Counted from the stretch's first letter, positions 33,212 through 42,346 are shown. The stretch is DNA of 47,292 nt from JAVBLU01 sp031553225 (GCA_031553225.1 JAVBLU010000028.1:1-47292); one strand, 5' to 3'. Notes: generated by a model from the letters alone, not told the origin. Made by a program: numbers and translations.

Positions 33212-34792
33212 CTATTCGCCGGCGTACTCCGAACGGCTGATTTGGCCGTTCTGCAGCACAAAGGACGCGCCGTGCAGCACGGTGTCGATCTCCTGGCGGT
33301 CCTCGCCCAGGCAAACGATGGTGTCCTGATAGACGGCGTCGTGCATGAATACCCCGCCGTTGGAGCTTTGCAGGCGCTCCTGCGCCCGGCGCGTCTGCTC
33401 GCGCTTGGCGGGCATCTGCAGCTCGAAGCGGCTGAGCTGGTCGGCCAGGCGCTCCTGCTCGCGCGCTTCCTCGGCGCTCAGGTCGTGGTGGCGCACGCGC
33501 ATGGCCAGGCGGCCGAGCTCCTCCTTCACGCGGGCGTATTCGCCGCGCAGCTGGTTCATCTCGTTCACAACCCGCTCGCACGCGGCACGCATGGCCGGGG
33601 TGTTGCCGGCTTCCAGCACGGTTTGGGCGCGGCCGCCCACGATGCGCGCGCGAATGACGCCCGCGCGCGTGACGCCGCCGATGATCTGGCCGTAATCGCT
33701 CATGGCGTACACCGTGCCAAGGGTGGTGACGCGCGCGTCGCGGATGGCGTGCGCGGTCACGTCGCCGCAGGCCGTAACGGTGGCCTCGTCGATGACCGAC
33801 GCGGCTACGCTGCCCCCGGCCATAATGCTGCACATGCGGCCAAAGAAACCCTCGCGCGCCACCACGTCGCGGCCGGCGCGAATGACCGCGTTCTCCGTGC
33901 GGCCGAGGATGTCGATGCTGCCCGCGGCGCGGATGGTGACGCGCGCGCTCACGCTTCCGGAAATGACCACGTCGCCCAGGAAATCGATGGCGGGCGACTC
34001 GCTCGTCACATCTCCGTTTACCTCAAGCACGGGCAGAACCACGATCCGGCCCTCCAAATAATCGGCGTGCCCGGCGATGGCTGCGGTAACGGTGAGCTGG
34101 TCGGCCGACAGCAGCGTGTTCGGCCCGCTGAGGATGTCGGTTGGGTAGCCGGTGCCCGGAGGCACCACCTCGCCCAGCACGCTTAAGCCCGCGATGCCCG
34201 GCGTGCCCGGCACCAGGCGCGCCAGGGGGTTGCCGCGGCTGACGAGGGCGTGGCGCGACAGGCAGTACGGGTCCACGCTGCCGCCCGGCAAAATGCTGCG
34301 CAGGCCAAGAACGGGGGGCTTGAAGAGCAGCTCCATCTCCGCGCCCGCGCCGGACTGAGGCGCGCGGCCCTCGGCGATGAGCAGGGGCGTGTAGAACGAG
34401 CGGTCCGGGTCGCGCAGAAGCTCGCGCAGGCGGTCGTGCGCCACGCCTTCCACAACGCCGCGCTCCAGCAGGGCGTTGTACACGTCGCGCAGGGTGATCA
34501 GGTCGCCGCCCTCGGGCGGATAAAAGGTGAGATGGGCGGCCATGTTGTCACGGCCGAGGGTGACGCTGACGCGCTCGTCCAGCGGCTGCTCGCTCTGCGG
34601 GGGCGCGATGCGCACCTCCTGGTCCGGCTGGGCGAAGGCCTGCGCGACGAGCAGCTCGTCCGCCCGGCTGATGCCCTTTGCCGAAACAACGCGCTGGATA
34701 TCGGCGGCGCTTACGCACGCAGGGCAGCGGCCGCAGGTAAGAAACACGCCCTGGCCGTCGTAGCGAAAGCGGCAGAACATGCGTGGATTCAA
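33212..34792 (-). CDS. FapA-like (DUF342) polymer-binding protein
   Basis: 526 residues, flagellar-assembly-protein-A/DUF342 family. An N-terminal Cys-containing region (FLTCGRCPACVSAADI) leads to a domain with ARLVPGTPGIAGLSVLGEVVPP, then a right-handed beta-helix (about residues 270-390 with GDVVISGSVSARV, AAGSIDILGRTENAVI), then a coiled coil (about 395-490) and a short tail. Family members occur in many Firmicutes with undefined roles at the cell surface or in polymer handling. The TTG at 34792 is preferred to the ATG at 34780 because GGGAGGG lies 6 bases upstream. It has a perfect promoter and a Spo0A-box-like site in its leader. Confidence 0.82.
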   Translation of the reverse strand: MNPRMFCRFRYDGQGVFLTCGRCPACVSAADIQRVVSAKGISRADELLVAQAFAQPDQEVRIAPPQSEQPLDERVSVTLGRDNMAAHLTFYPPEGGDLITLRDVYNALLERGVVEGVAHDRLRELLRDPDRSFYTPLLIAEGRAPQSGAGAEMELLFKPPVLGLRSILPGGSVDPYCLSRHALVSRGNPLARLVPGTPGIAGLSVLGEVVPPGTGYPTDILSGPNTLLSADQLTVTAAIAGHADYLEGRIVVLPVLEVNGDVTSESPAIDFLGDVVISGSVSARVTIRAAGSIDILGRTENAVIRAGRDVVAREGFFGRMCSIMAGGSVAASVIDEATVTACGDVTAHAIRDARVTTLGTVYAMSDYGQIIGGVTRAGVIRARIVGGRAQTVLEAGNTPAMRAACERVVNEMNQLRGEYARVKEELGRLAMRVRHHDLSAEEAREQERLADQLSRFELQMPAKREQTRRAQERLQSSNGGVFMHDAVYQDTIVCLGEDRQEIDTVLHGASFVLQNGQISRSEYAGE

Positions 34793-34845
34793 TGAAAACC
34801 CTCCCCGCGCGCACGGATACCGATGGGTTTTTGCATAACAGGATG

Positions 34846-34852
34846 TGTCGAA
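34846..34852. promoter_or_regulatory. Exact Spo0A-box 7-mer (TGTCGAA) in the FapA-like leader
   Basis: TGTCGAA on the plus strand (TTCGACA on the minus strand) is identical to the core Spo0A box. It lies ~45 bases downstream of the predicted transcript start of the minus-strand gene, where binding would repress. A 7-mer can occur by chance, so this is a candidate only. Confidence 0.4.
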
Positions 34853-34903
34853 TGCTGTGGGATGAGCGTTAATTATGTGAGACAGGGAAGAGAAGATGCA
34901 TCC

Positions 34904-34932
34904 ATTATAGTTATCGGAACATTCTTTGTCAA
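34904..34932 (-). promoter_or_regulatory. Perfect-consensus sigma-A promoter of the FapA-like gene
   Basis: On the minus strand TTGACA (34927-34932) and TATAAT (34904-34909) are 17 bases apart and both identical to consensus. The leader to the TTG start is about 105 bases. Confidence 0.85.
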
Positions 34933-34954
34933 ATTGCGCGGGAAGCGCTACAGC

Positions 34955-34983
34955 TTTACACTGCGCCCGCCTTGCCGTATAAT
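34955..34983 (+). promoter_or_regulatory. Sigma-A promoter of the L,D-transpeptidase gene
   Basis: TTTACA at 34955-34960 and TATAAT at 34978-34983 are 17 bases apart. It is divergent from the FapA-like promoter; the two -35 boxes are only 22 bases apart, so a single regulator could affect both. Confidence 0.8.
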
Positions 34984-35004
34984 GAAGGATATGAGGTGAC
35001 ATGG

Positions 35005-35925
35005 ATGATGCGCGCGCGATGGGCGGCTTTGTTGACGGCCGCGCTGCTGCTTGCTGGCTGCGGCGCGCCCGCCGCTACGCCTGCCCCTACGGCGGCCGCG
35101 CCGCAGCCCCCGGCCAGCGCCCGGCCCACGCCGCCCGTGCTGAGCGCCGTGCCCATGGTGGAGGCTTGGGTGCAGCTGAAGGACGGGATGACCAGCCTGA
35201 GCGTGCGCAGGGAGCCGCGGGACGCGGCCGAAGCGGTGGGAGCGGTGCTGCAGGGCACCAAGATCCGGCGCGCGCGCACCTCGGACGCCTGGGTGTACGT
35301 GGAGGTGGACACGCCCAGCGGCCGCATGGCGGGCTATGCGCCCGCGGCGCTGCTCAGCGACGCCCAGCCCTCCGCCGGGGCGGCGGCGTCGCCCGCGCCT
35401 TCGCCCGTGCCCGCGCGCACGCCCGCGCCGCTCTTTAACGACATTGCCGAGGGCGCGGCCGTCTCCGACGTGCGCCTGGTGGTGGACAAGGCCGACCGCC
35501 GCCTGACGGTACTCTCGGGCGATACGCCGGTTGCGCGCTTCAGCGTGGGCCTTGGCTTTGCGCCGGTGGGCGATAAGGAGCGAGAGGGCGACGGAAAAAC
35601 GCCCGAAGGCGAGTACACGCTGTGTACGCGCAACGACAAAAGCCAATACTATCTGTCGCTGGGCGTCAGCTATCCAAGCGAGGAAGACGCCGCGCGCGGC
35701 GTCGCGGCCGGGCTGATCACCCAGGCGGAGGCGGACCGCGTCAAGGCGAATTTCCGACGCGGCCAGCGCCCGCCCTGGGACACGGCGCTGGGCGGCCAGA
35801 TCATGGTGCACGGCCGCGGCGGCAGTTCCGACTGGACGGTCGGGTGCATCGCCGTGGACGATCCGGTGATGGACATCCTGTGGAGAATCACAAAGAACGG
35901 CACGCGCATCACGATCAACCCGTAG
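35005..35925 (+). CDS. Lipoprotein L,D-transpeptidase (YkuD domain)
   Basis: 306 residues, predicted surface lipoprotein with lipobox LLLAGC (Cys19). A Pro/Ala-rich linker leads to an SH3-like domain (about residues 60-120, SLSVRREPRDAAEAVGAVLQG), another linker, and a YkuD catalytic domain (about 165-306). The active-site pattern MVHGRGGSSDWTVGCIAV provides His269 and nucleophile Cys281. Such enzymes cross-link peptidoglycan or attach proteins to it. The ATG at 35005 has GAGGTGA 5 bases upstream. It may share control with the divergent FapA-like gene. It precedes the DUF4321-maf-mre wall-shape cluster. Confidence 0.9.
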   Translation: MMRARWAALLTAALLLAGCGAPAATPAPTAAAPQPPASARPTPPVLSAVPMVEAWVQLKDGMTSLSVRREPRDAAEAVGAVLQGTKIRRARTSDAWVYVEVDTPSGRMAGYAPAALLSDAQPSAGAAASPAPSPVPARTPAPLFNDIAEGAAVSDVRLVVDKADRRLTVLSGDTPVARFSVGLGFAPVGDKEREGDGKTPEGEYTLCTRNDKSQYYLSLGVSYPSEEDAARGVAAGLITQAEADRVKANFRRGQRPPWDTALGGQIMVHGRGGSSDWTVGCIAVDDPVMDILWRITKNGTRITINP

Positions 35926-35964
35926 GGGATGCGGATGCCGCGCGTGTGGCAAAGGAAGGATCGC

Positions 35965-36222
35965 ATGGCCACTTTGCATCGCCAATCGCGCACGGCCGTG
36001 GTGGTTTTGTGTCTCGTTGCCGGAGCCGTCGTGGGCGGCGCGCTTTGGCACGTGCTCTCGCCCGTGCTGCCACAGGCCATGGCGGGCAGCTTCCCCGTGG
36101 GCACAAGCGCGCCCTGGACGCTGGATTTGTACTTTGTGCAGCTCACGCTGGGCATCGTTGTCCGCTTCAACATCGGAACGGCTGTGGGCGTGCTGGCCGC
36201 GGCGTTTCTGGTGCGCCGATGA
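35965..36222 (+). CDS. DUF4321 family small membrane protein
   Basis: 85 residues with two hydrophobic segments (about 9-28 and 62-82) separated by an outside loop with VLPQAMAGSFPVGTSAPW. Its length, two-segment shape and place directly before maf fit the DUF4321 family found in the same position in many Clostridia. The ATG at 35965 has AAGGAAGG upstream. Its stop overlaps the maf start in ATGA. Function unknown; context suggests cell-envelope or division. Confidence 0.7.
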   Translation: MATLHRQSRTAVVVLCLVAGAVVGGALWHVLSPVLPQAMAGSFPVGTSAPWTLDLYFVQLTLGIVVRFNIGTAVGVLAAAFLVRR

Positions 36223-36833
36223 CGCCCATCGTGCTGGCGTCCAGCTCGCCCCGGCGGCGCGAGCTGCTGGGGCGGCTGGGGCTTGCCTTTACGGTGGTCG
36301 CGCCGGACGTGCCTGAGACCCTGCCGGATCTGCCGCTTGAGCAGGCCGTCGCGGCTCTGGCGCGCCGCAAGGCGGACGCGGCTGCGCCCTCGTGCCCCGA
36401 CGGTGCGCTCGTGATCGCCGCGGACACCATCGTGGTACTGGACGGCCGCGTGATGGGTAAGCCCGCGGACGCGGCCGAGGCGGCGTCCATGCTAAAGAGC
36501 CTGTCCGGCCGCACCCACGAGGTGCTCACGGGCGTGTGCCTGCTGCGCGCGGGGGCGGGCGAGGTGGCCCGCTTTACCAGCGCCGCGTCCGTCACCTTCG
36601 AAACCCTTCCGCCCGCGCTCATCGCCGCGTACGTGGCGACGGGAGAAAGCCTGGACAAGGCCGGCGCGTACGGCGGCCAGGGCATGGGCGCTTCGTTTGT
36701 GAAGCGCGTGGAGGGCAGCTGGGACGCCGTGGTGGGCCTGCCGCTGTGCGAGGTGCGCGAGGCGCTGCACAGCGCCGGAATACCGCCGTCGGCTTTTTAC
36801 GCAGGAAACGGGCCCCGGTGCGGCGAAGCTTAA
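36219..36833 (+). CDS. maf: Maf family nucleoside triphosphate pyrophosphatase
   Basis: 204 residues, house-cleaning pyrophosphatase of the Maf/HAM1 superfamily that hydrolyses non-canonical or pyrimidine NTPs. Typical motifs are VLASSSPRRRELLGRLG at the start, ADTIVVLDGRVMGKPADAAEA, SGRTHEVLTGVCL and DKAGAYGGQG. It overlaps the DUF4321 stop by 4 bases. In many Firmicutes maf leads radC-mreBCD; here radC is missing and mreB follows after 214 bases. Confidence 0.93.
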   Translation: MTPIVLASSSPRRRELLGRLGLAFTVVAPDVPETLPDLPLEQAVAALARRKADAAAPSCPDGALVIAADTIVVLDGRVMGKPADAAEAASMLKSLSGRTHEVLTGVCLLRAGAGEVARFTSAASVTFETLPPALIAAYVATGESLDKAGAYGGQGMGASFVKRVEGSWDAVVGLPLCEVREALHSAGIPPSAFYAGNGPRCGEA

Positions 36834-37047
36834 TAGCTCGCGTCGTCCGCCCGTCCGCGCCCTTTCGCCGGGCGTGCGGAATGGCGCGCCGGAATCAGCG
36901 GCGCATGAAGGCCCGCGCCTGGCCAAAGCGGAACGCCTCGGCGCATGCGGCGGTTCCCGTAGCCGCCATCATCCGAGCGGAACGTCTGGATTCTCCGCCG
37001 AAGCCCTCTTGCAGGAAGGGCTTGGCCGACCGTAAAGGGGTGACCTC

Positions 37048-38079
37048 TTGTCTTCCGGATTATTTACCCGCGATCTGGGCATCGATCTGGGCACGGCCAA
37101 CGTGCTCGTATACGCCGCCGGCAAGGGCATCGTGCTGCGCGAGCCGTCGGTTGTGGCCGTGCGCAACGATTCGCGCCGCGAGGTGCTCGCCGTGGGCGAG
37201 GAAGCCAAGCGCATGATCGGACGTACGCCGGGCAACATCTCCGCGCTGCGCCCCATGCACGACGGCGTTATCGCCGACTTTGACGTCACGGAAATCATGC
37301 TCAAGTACTTCATCCGCAAGGCGGCGGGGCTGTCCATGCCCCTCTTCCGCCCGCGCGTTGTGGTGTGCGTGCCTTGCGGCGTTACGGCCGTGGAACGCCG
37401 CGCCGTGGACGAGGCCACGCGCTCGGCCGGCGCGCGCCATGCCTACATCGTGGAGGAGCCCATGGCCGCGGCCATCGGCGCGGGCCTTCCGGTGCACGAG
37501 GCCACGGGCTCCATGGTTGTGGACATCGGCGGCGGCACGTGCGAGGTGGCTGTCATCTCCCTGGGCGGCATCGTTACGGCCCGCTCCATCCGCATGGGAG
37601 GCAACAAGATGGACGAGTCGATCATCGCCTACGTGAAGCGCGACTACAACCTCCTCATCGGCGAGCGCACGGCCGAGGAAGTGAAGATCGACATCGGCTC
37701 CGCCCTGCCCATGGACCGCCCCGAGTCCGCCGTCGTGCGCGGGCGCGACCTGGTGACCGGCCTGCCGCAAACCATCGAGATCACGTCCGACGCCATCCGC
37801 GAGGCGCTTGCCGAGCCGATCACCCAAATCGTGGACGCGATCAAAGGGTGCCTGGAGCGCACGCCGCCCGAGCTGGCCGCCGATATTATGGAGCGCGGCA
37901 TCGTGCTCACCGGCGGCGGGTCCCTCCTGCACGGCCTGGATACGGTCATCTCCCTGGCCACCGGCATGCCCGTGGTGCTCGCCGAAACCCCTTTGGACTG
38001 CGTGGTTTTGGGCGCCGGCCGCATGTGCGAGGACATGGGGATCCTTCGCCGGGCCCTGGAACCCAACGGGAACGACTAG
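37048..38079 (+). CDS. mreB: Rod shape-determining protein MreB
   Basis: 343 residues, actin-like ATPase that polymerises under the membrane and directs lateral wall synthesis. Phosphate-1 motif DLGIDLGTANVLVY, phosphate-2 VVDIGGGTCEVAV, adenosine motif GIVLTGGGSLLHGLD and the MreB-specific IVEEPMAAAIGAGL are all present. It begins with TTG at 37048, with AAAGGGGTGA just upstream. First gene of mreB-mreC-mreD-mrdA; the mreB-mreC gap (38080-38194) holds a hairpin CGGCGAAA/TTTCGCCG at 38154-38174. Confidence 0.96.
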   Translation: MSSGLFTRDLGIDLGTANVLVYAAGKGIVLREPSVVAVRNDSRREVLAVGEEAKRMIGRTPGNISALRPMHDGVIADFDVTEIMLKYFIRKAAGLSMPLFRPRVVVCVPCGVTAVERRAVDEATRSAGARHAYIVEEPMAAAIGAGLPVHEATGSMVVDIGGGTCEVAVISLGGIVTARSIRMGGNKMDESIIAYVKRDYNLLIGERTAEEVKIDIGSALPMDRPESAVVRGRDLVTGLPQTIEITSDAIREALAEPITQIVDAIKGCLERTPPELAADIMERGIVLTGGGSLLHGLDTVISLATGMPVVLAETPLDCVVLGAGRMCEDMGILRRALEPNGND

Positions 38080-38194
38080 GAGGGCAGCCGCCCGCTTTTG
38101 CGCATGGCCGCCGGGGCGCGGCGTGCCGGAAAGTACAGAAACGAAGGCTCTGCCGGCGAAACGTTTTTTCGCCGCTTAAGGAGGAATACCTTTT

Positions 38195-39100
38195 TTGTGG
38201 TCCAGCCCCAAGCGAGCGCGGCGTTGGCCCATATGGGCGGCCGTAGCGGCGGTCCTTGCGGTGATCGTACTGGCGGTCATGGGCGCAACGCGCTTTACCT
38301 GGCTGTCGTCGCTTCTGACGACCGTCGTTTCCCCTGTGCAGCAAAGCGCCCATCATCTGTCGGCGCGCGTCACGGGGTATTTTCGCGACCGGATCTATAG
38401 GCGCGATCTGGAGGCGGAATACGTAAAGCTGCGCGAGATGGCGGCGGAGCTGCAGATGGAGAACGACCGTATCCCGGGGCTTCAGAAGGAGAACGCCGAG
38501 CTTCGGGCGCTGCTTGGGTACGCCGAGACGATCCCCGAGCAGGAGACGATCTACGCCGACGTCACCGGCCGAAACCCGGACAGCTGGTTCTCTACCCTGA
38601 CGATCAACTGCGGCGCGGCGCAGGGCGTGCGCAAGTGGAGCGCCGTGGTGTGCCCGCAGGGCCTGATAGGCGTTGTAACCGAGGTGCGGCGCAATTCGTC
38701 GGTGGTGCGCACCATCATCGACGGCAGCAGCGCCGTGAGCGGTGTGGTGGAGCGCACGCGCGACGGCGGCATGGTGAAGGGCAACATGTACATGTCCGGC
38801 GACGCCGACCCCTGCCGCATGGTGTATCTGCCCTTTGAGGCCGAGCTTGTGCCCGGCGACACGGTGGTCACCTCGGGGCTTGAAGGCAAGCTTCCCAAGG
38901 GTCTGCTCATCGGCGCGATCACCGACGTGTCGCGCGGCCGCCAAACCGCCGACGCCTACGTGGTGGTGCAGCCCGCCGCGGACATCCGGCGCGTGGAGCG
39001 CGTGCTCGTCATTTTGAACACGCCCGGCGCGCTTGAGGAGGAAACGGCCGCGCAGGACGCCACGGCCACCTCCGCCACGCCCACGGGGGCGGGCCAATGA
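38195..39100 (+). CDS. mreC: Rod shape-determining protein MreC
   Basis: 301 residues. A short basic N-terminus and one membrane segment (about residues 12-31) are followed by a coiled coil (about 70-110, with EYVKLREMAAELQMEN) and the beta-domain (VTGRNPDSWFSTLTINCG, SAVVCPQGLIGVVTEV, VTSGLEGKLPKGLLIG). It scaffolds MreB to PBP2 outside the membrane. It starts with TTG at 38195, AAGGAGG 10 bases upstream. Its stop overlaps the mreD ATG. The acidic/Thr-rich tail is variable. Confidence 0.93.
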   Translation: MWSSPKRARRWPIWAAVAAVLAVIVLAVMGATRFTWLSSLLTTVVSPVQQSAHHLSARVTGYFRDRIYRRDLEAEYVKLREMAAELQMENDRIPGLQKENAELRALLGYAETIPEQETIYADVTGRNPDSWFSTLTINCGAAQGVRKWSAVVCPQGLIGVVTEVRRNSSVVRTIIDGSSAVSGVVERTRDGGMVKGNMYMSGDADPCRMVYLPFEAELVPGDTVVTSGLEGKLPKGLLIGAITDVSRGRQTADAYVVVQPAADIRRVERVLVILNTPGALEEETAAQDATATSATPTGAGQ

Positions 39101-39684
39101 GCGCTTTTTTCAGCGCGCTTCTGCTGGCGGCGTGTTATCTCGTGCAAACCACGCTCATCCCCATGGCCATGCCCGGCGCGGCCTGGCCGGACCTGCTCAT
39201 CGCCTGCGTCGGCTGCATCGCGCTGCTGCGGGGCGCGCTGTGGGGGGGCATAACGGGTTTTGCCTGCGGCATGTTCCTGGACGCGCAGTTCAGCGCCTCC
39301 TTTGGGCTGCATACGCTGCTGCTTACCTTCTTTGGGCTTTTGTGCGGCGCCTTGCTGCCCAATGCAAGCGAGCGGGCCCGCCAGAGCGCCGCCTGGGCGG
39401 AGCGCATGGACCGGCTGTGGGGCCGGCCGCAGCGCTCCGACCGCTGGCGTTCCGACAGGTTTTTCCGCCCGACGCTTGCGGCCATGCTGTGCTGCGGCGT
39501 CAAGCAGTTTGTGCTCTTCACCGTGGCCTACTTTCAGGGCAACCCGGTCATCTTGCGCGCCATGCCGCTAAGCGTTGGGCTCAGCATCCTGTATACGGGG
39601 GCCGCGACGCTCGTTCTCTACCAACTGTTTTACCTGTGCAACCGGGGCGCCATTGCCAAGGACAGCATCTTCACCGCCCGGTAG
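39097..39684 (+). CDS. mreD: Rod shape-determining protein MreD
   Basis: 195 residues with about five membrane segments, integral membrane partner of MreC. Opens with a hydrophobic ALLLAACYLVQTTLIP, typical for MreD, followed by PDLLIACVGCIALLRGALWGGITGFACGMFLD. A hydrophilic insert of ~35 residues (ERARQSAAWAERMDRLWGR) sits between segments. It overlaps mreC (ATGA), so expression is coupled. A terminator-like hairpin follows before mrdA. Confidence 0.88.
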   Translation: MSAFFSALLLAACYLVQTTLIPMAMPGAAWPDLLIACVGCIALLRGALWGGITGFACGMFLDAQFSASFGLHTLLLTFFGLLCGALLPNASERARQSAAWAERMDRLWGRPQRSDRWRSDRFFRPTLAAMLCCGVKQFVLFTVAYFQGNPVILRAMPLSVGLSILYTGAATLVLYQLFYLCNRGAIAKDSIFTAR

Positions 39685-39688
39685 GAGC

Positions 39689-39736
39689 GCTGCGTCCCTT
39701 CCGCTGAAGCGGGAGGGAGCGCAGCCTCGTTTTGTT
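39689..39736 (+). terminator. Terminator-like hairpin between mreD and mrdA
   Basis: GCTGCG-TCCCTTCCGCT at 39689-39705 pairs with AGCGGGAGGGAGCGCAGC ending at 39725 with one bulge, followed by CTCGTTTTGTT. It may lower read-through into mrdA and implies a separate, unidentified promoter for part of mrdA expression. Confidence 0.6.
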
Positions 39737-39776
39737 ATGTGTTGCAGACACACCCGCGCAAAGGAGGCGATCGGCC

Positions 39777-42269
39777 GTGCAGACGATAAAACCGGCAAGC
39801 GGCCGGCTGCTTGCCATGGCGCTGGCCATTTTAACGCTCTTTTCGCTTGTGGGCGTACAGCTACTTCGGCTGCAGGTGCGCCAGGGCGAGGAATACGCTC
39901 AAGCCTCCGAGTCGAGCAAGAAACGCTACCAGCGCGTGTCCGGCATGCGCGGCAAGATCATCGACCGCAACGGGCTGACCCTGGCCTACGACGAGAAGGG
40001 CTACGACGTGCTGTTTTACCGCGACCCCAGCCGCACGTCCGACCAAGACCGCATCGACTATACCAAGGCGATTGTGGAAACCATCGCCATCATCGACCGA
40101 AACGGCGGCAAAACCCTCTCGGATTTCGCTCTGGCGCTGGAGGACGGGGCGTACCGCCTGGACTTTGGCACCCAGAACCCGGAGACCTACGCCGCGCGGG
40201 AGGAGCTTTGGCGCAAGAACATGGCGCTCATCACGCCGCGCGTGCCGGTGGCGGACATCGATACGACCCTGCGCAAGCGTTACGGCCTGAACCCCGACCT
40301 GCCCTTTGAGAGCGTGAAGCGCGTATTCGCCGTGTGGCAGGAGTCGCGCAACGTGGCCTACCTTCTGCAGGGCGCGCGCATCGCCCGCAACGTGAACCTA
40401 AAGACCGTGGCGGAGCTCTCCGCGCGCACGGCCGATCTGCCGGGCATCGAAATCGTGGAATCGGCCGTGCGCAAATACCCGCGGGGCGATTTGGCCGGGC
40501 ACATCGTGGGGTATATCGGCAAAATCCCCGACACGCGCATCAAGGAGCTGCAGGAGAAGAAATACGCCCCGGATGACCTGATCGGCCTGACGGGCATCGA
40601 ATCGCAGATGGAGGAGCAGCTGACCGGCAACATCACCTACCGCCAGGGCGTGCGTGAGGTGGAGGTGAACGCCCGCAACGTGATCACGCGCGAGCTGTCC
40701 TTCACCCCGCCAACGGACGGAAACAACGTGCGCCTGACCCTGGATTTGCACCTGCAGAAGGTGACCGAGGCGGCGCTTGAGTACAACATCACCGAGATAC
40801 AAAAAGAGCAGCTGGCCTTTATGGCCAAAAAGGAGCTGGAGGATCCGGCCACCTACGCGGACTGGATGGCTACGGTGGAGAGCCGCGGTTACCCCATCCG
40901 CATGGCCAGTTCGGGCGCGTGCATCGTGATGGATGTGAAGACCGGGCGCGTGCTCGCCATGGCCGACAACCCCTCCGTGGATCCGGGGCTGTTCTCCGGA
41001 GGCATCAGCAACGAAGCGTACAAAGCGCTGCTGGACGACCCGCGCCGGCCGCTGTTCAACCGCGCCATCTCCGCCAAAAACACGCCCGGCTCCATCTTTA
41101 AGATGGCGACGGCCGTTGCAGGCCTGCAGGAGAAGGTCATCGCCCCAGACGAGGAGATCAACTGCGAGAAGTACTACACGGCCTACACCGTGTCCGGCAA
41201 AGCGCCTTCCTGCTGGATCAACAAATACGACGTGGGCACCAAGCACATGCACCAGGGCACGGTGCAGGGGCTGCTCAACTCCTGCAACTATTACTTTTTC
41301 ACCGTGTCCGACCGGCTGGGGATAGAGCCTTTGTACCGCTGGGCGTCGCTGCTGGGCCTAACGAGCAAGACGGGCATCGAGCTGCCCTCCGAGGCCACGC
41401 CGGTGGTGGGCAACCCGCTGATGCTGTATGATCCGGAGCTGAGCGTGGAAGCGCAGCGCACAAGCAAGCCGGTCATCGTGGCCAACGCCATCAAGCGCAC
41501 CATCCGCGAGGCGGGCGCGAGCATGGGCATCGAAGCCTACGACGAGGAACGCCTCGCCCGCGCGGCCGATCAGATGCTTCATCTGGTATCCGGGGAAGCC
41601 AGCGAGCAGGGCGCGGGCATCCGGCGCATTCTGATGGAGGAGATGGGCCTGCCCACGCGCACGATTAACAACCAGAATATGGTGAACACCATTTACGCCT
41701 ACCTAAGCGAGCTGCGCTGGTCGCCCAACGAAACGCTGTGGGACGGCGTGGGCCAGTCCATCACGGGCATCACGCCCATCGCCATCGCGCGCTACGTTTC
41801 GGCCATCGCCAACGGCGGCACCGTGTACGAGGCGCAAATCGTGGACGCTGTGCTCTCCCCGGACGGCACGGTGGTGCAGCAGAAGCAGCCCGTGGTGTTT
41901 CAGGATTTGACGGCCTTTCCGGGCATGACGGACACGATGCGCTTCGTGCACGAGGGCATGCACGGCGTTATATCCCCCGAGGACGGCGGCACGGCGGCCA
42001 AGTACTTTGCGGGCTACCCTTACGTGGATCAGATCGCCGCGAAAACGGGCACGGCGCAGGTGTCCACCATCGAGGTGGAGAACAACGCCGCGTTCGTGTG
42101 CTATGCGCCCTACGATGACCCGGAGATCGCCATCGTGGTGGCCATCGAGAACGGCTACTCGGGCGGGCTGGCTTCCCTGGCCGCCAAGAACATCATCTCG
42201 TACTACATGGAGCACCGCACTACCCCGCCCAGCGACGACATCGCCCAGCCCTACACCCTTGTGCCGTAG
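39777..42269 (+). CDS. mrdA: Penicillin-binding protein 2 (class B transpeptidase)
   Basis: 830 residues, the elongasome cross-linking enzyme. One membrane anchor (about residues 10-32) leads into the dimerisation/pedestal domain (RGKIIDRNGLTLAYDEKG onward). Transpeptidase motifs are TPGSIFK (Ser439, Lys442), NSCN (Ser502, Asn504) and AAKTGTAQ (Lys756). The SxN to KTG distance is about 254 residues, some 100 more than in Escherichia coli PBP2, owing to a largely helical insertion (about 555-660, including AIKRTIREAGASMGIEAYDE). The GTG at 39777 has AAAGGAGG 9 bases upstream. It follows mreBCD as usual. Confidence 0.95.
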   Translation: MQTIKPASGRLLAMALAILTLFSLVGVQLLRLQVRQGEEYAQASESSKKRYQRVSGMRGKIIDRNGLTLAYDEKGYDVLFYRDPSRTSDQDRIDYTKAIVETIAIIDRNGGKTLSDFALALEDGAYRLDFGTQNPETYAAREELWRKNMALITPRVPVADIDTTLRKRYGLNPDLPFESVKRVFAVWQESRNVAYLLQGARIARNVNLKTVAELSARTADLPGIEIVESAVRKYPRGDLAGHIVGYIGKIPDTRIKELQEKKYAPDDLIGLTGIESQMEEQLTGNITYRQGVREVEVNARNVITRELSFTPPTDGNNVRLTLDLHLQKVTEAALEYNITEIQKEQLAFMAKKELEDPATYADWMATVESRGYPIRMASSGACIVMDVKTGRVLAMADNPSVDPGLFSGGISNEAYKALLDDPRRPLFNRAISAKNTPGSIFKMATAVAGLQEKVIAPDEEINCEKYYTAYTVSGKAPSCWINKYDVGTKHMHQGTVQGLLNSCNYYFFTVSDRLGIEPLYRWASLLGLTSKTGIELPSEATPVVGNPLMLYDPELSVEAQRTSKPVIVANAIKRTIREAGASMGIEAYDEERLARAADQMLHLVSGEASEQGAGIRRILMEEMGLPTRTINNQNMVNTIYAYLSELRWSPNETLWDGVGQSITGITPIAIARYVSAIANGGTVYEAQIVDAVLSPDGTVVQQKQPVVFQDLTAFPGMTDTMRFVHEGMHGVISPEDGGTAAKYFAGYPYVDQIAAKTGTAQVSTIEVENNAAFVCYAPYDDPEIAIVVAIENGYSGGLASLAAKNIISYYMEHRTTPPSDDIAQPYTLVP

Positions 42270-42346
42270 GCATTTGCCCCGGCCGCGCACTCTTCCGCAG
42301 ATGCCCTCCCAGAGGGACTGCCCCGCTCCCGTTCGCAAACAGCGGC

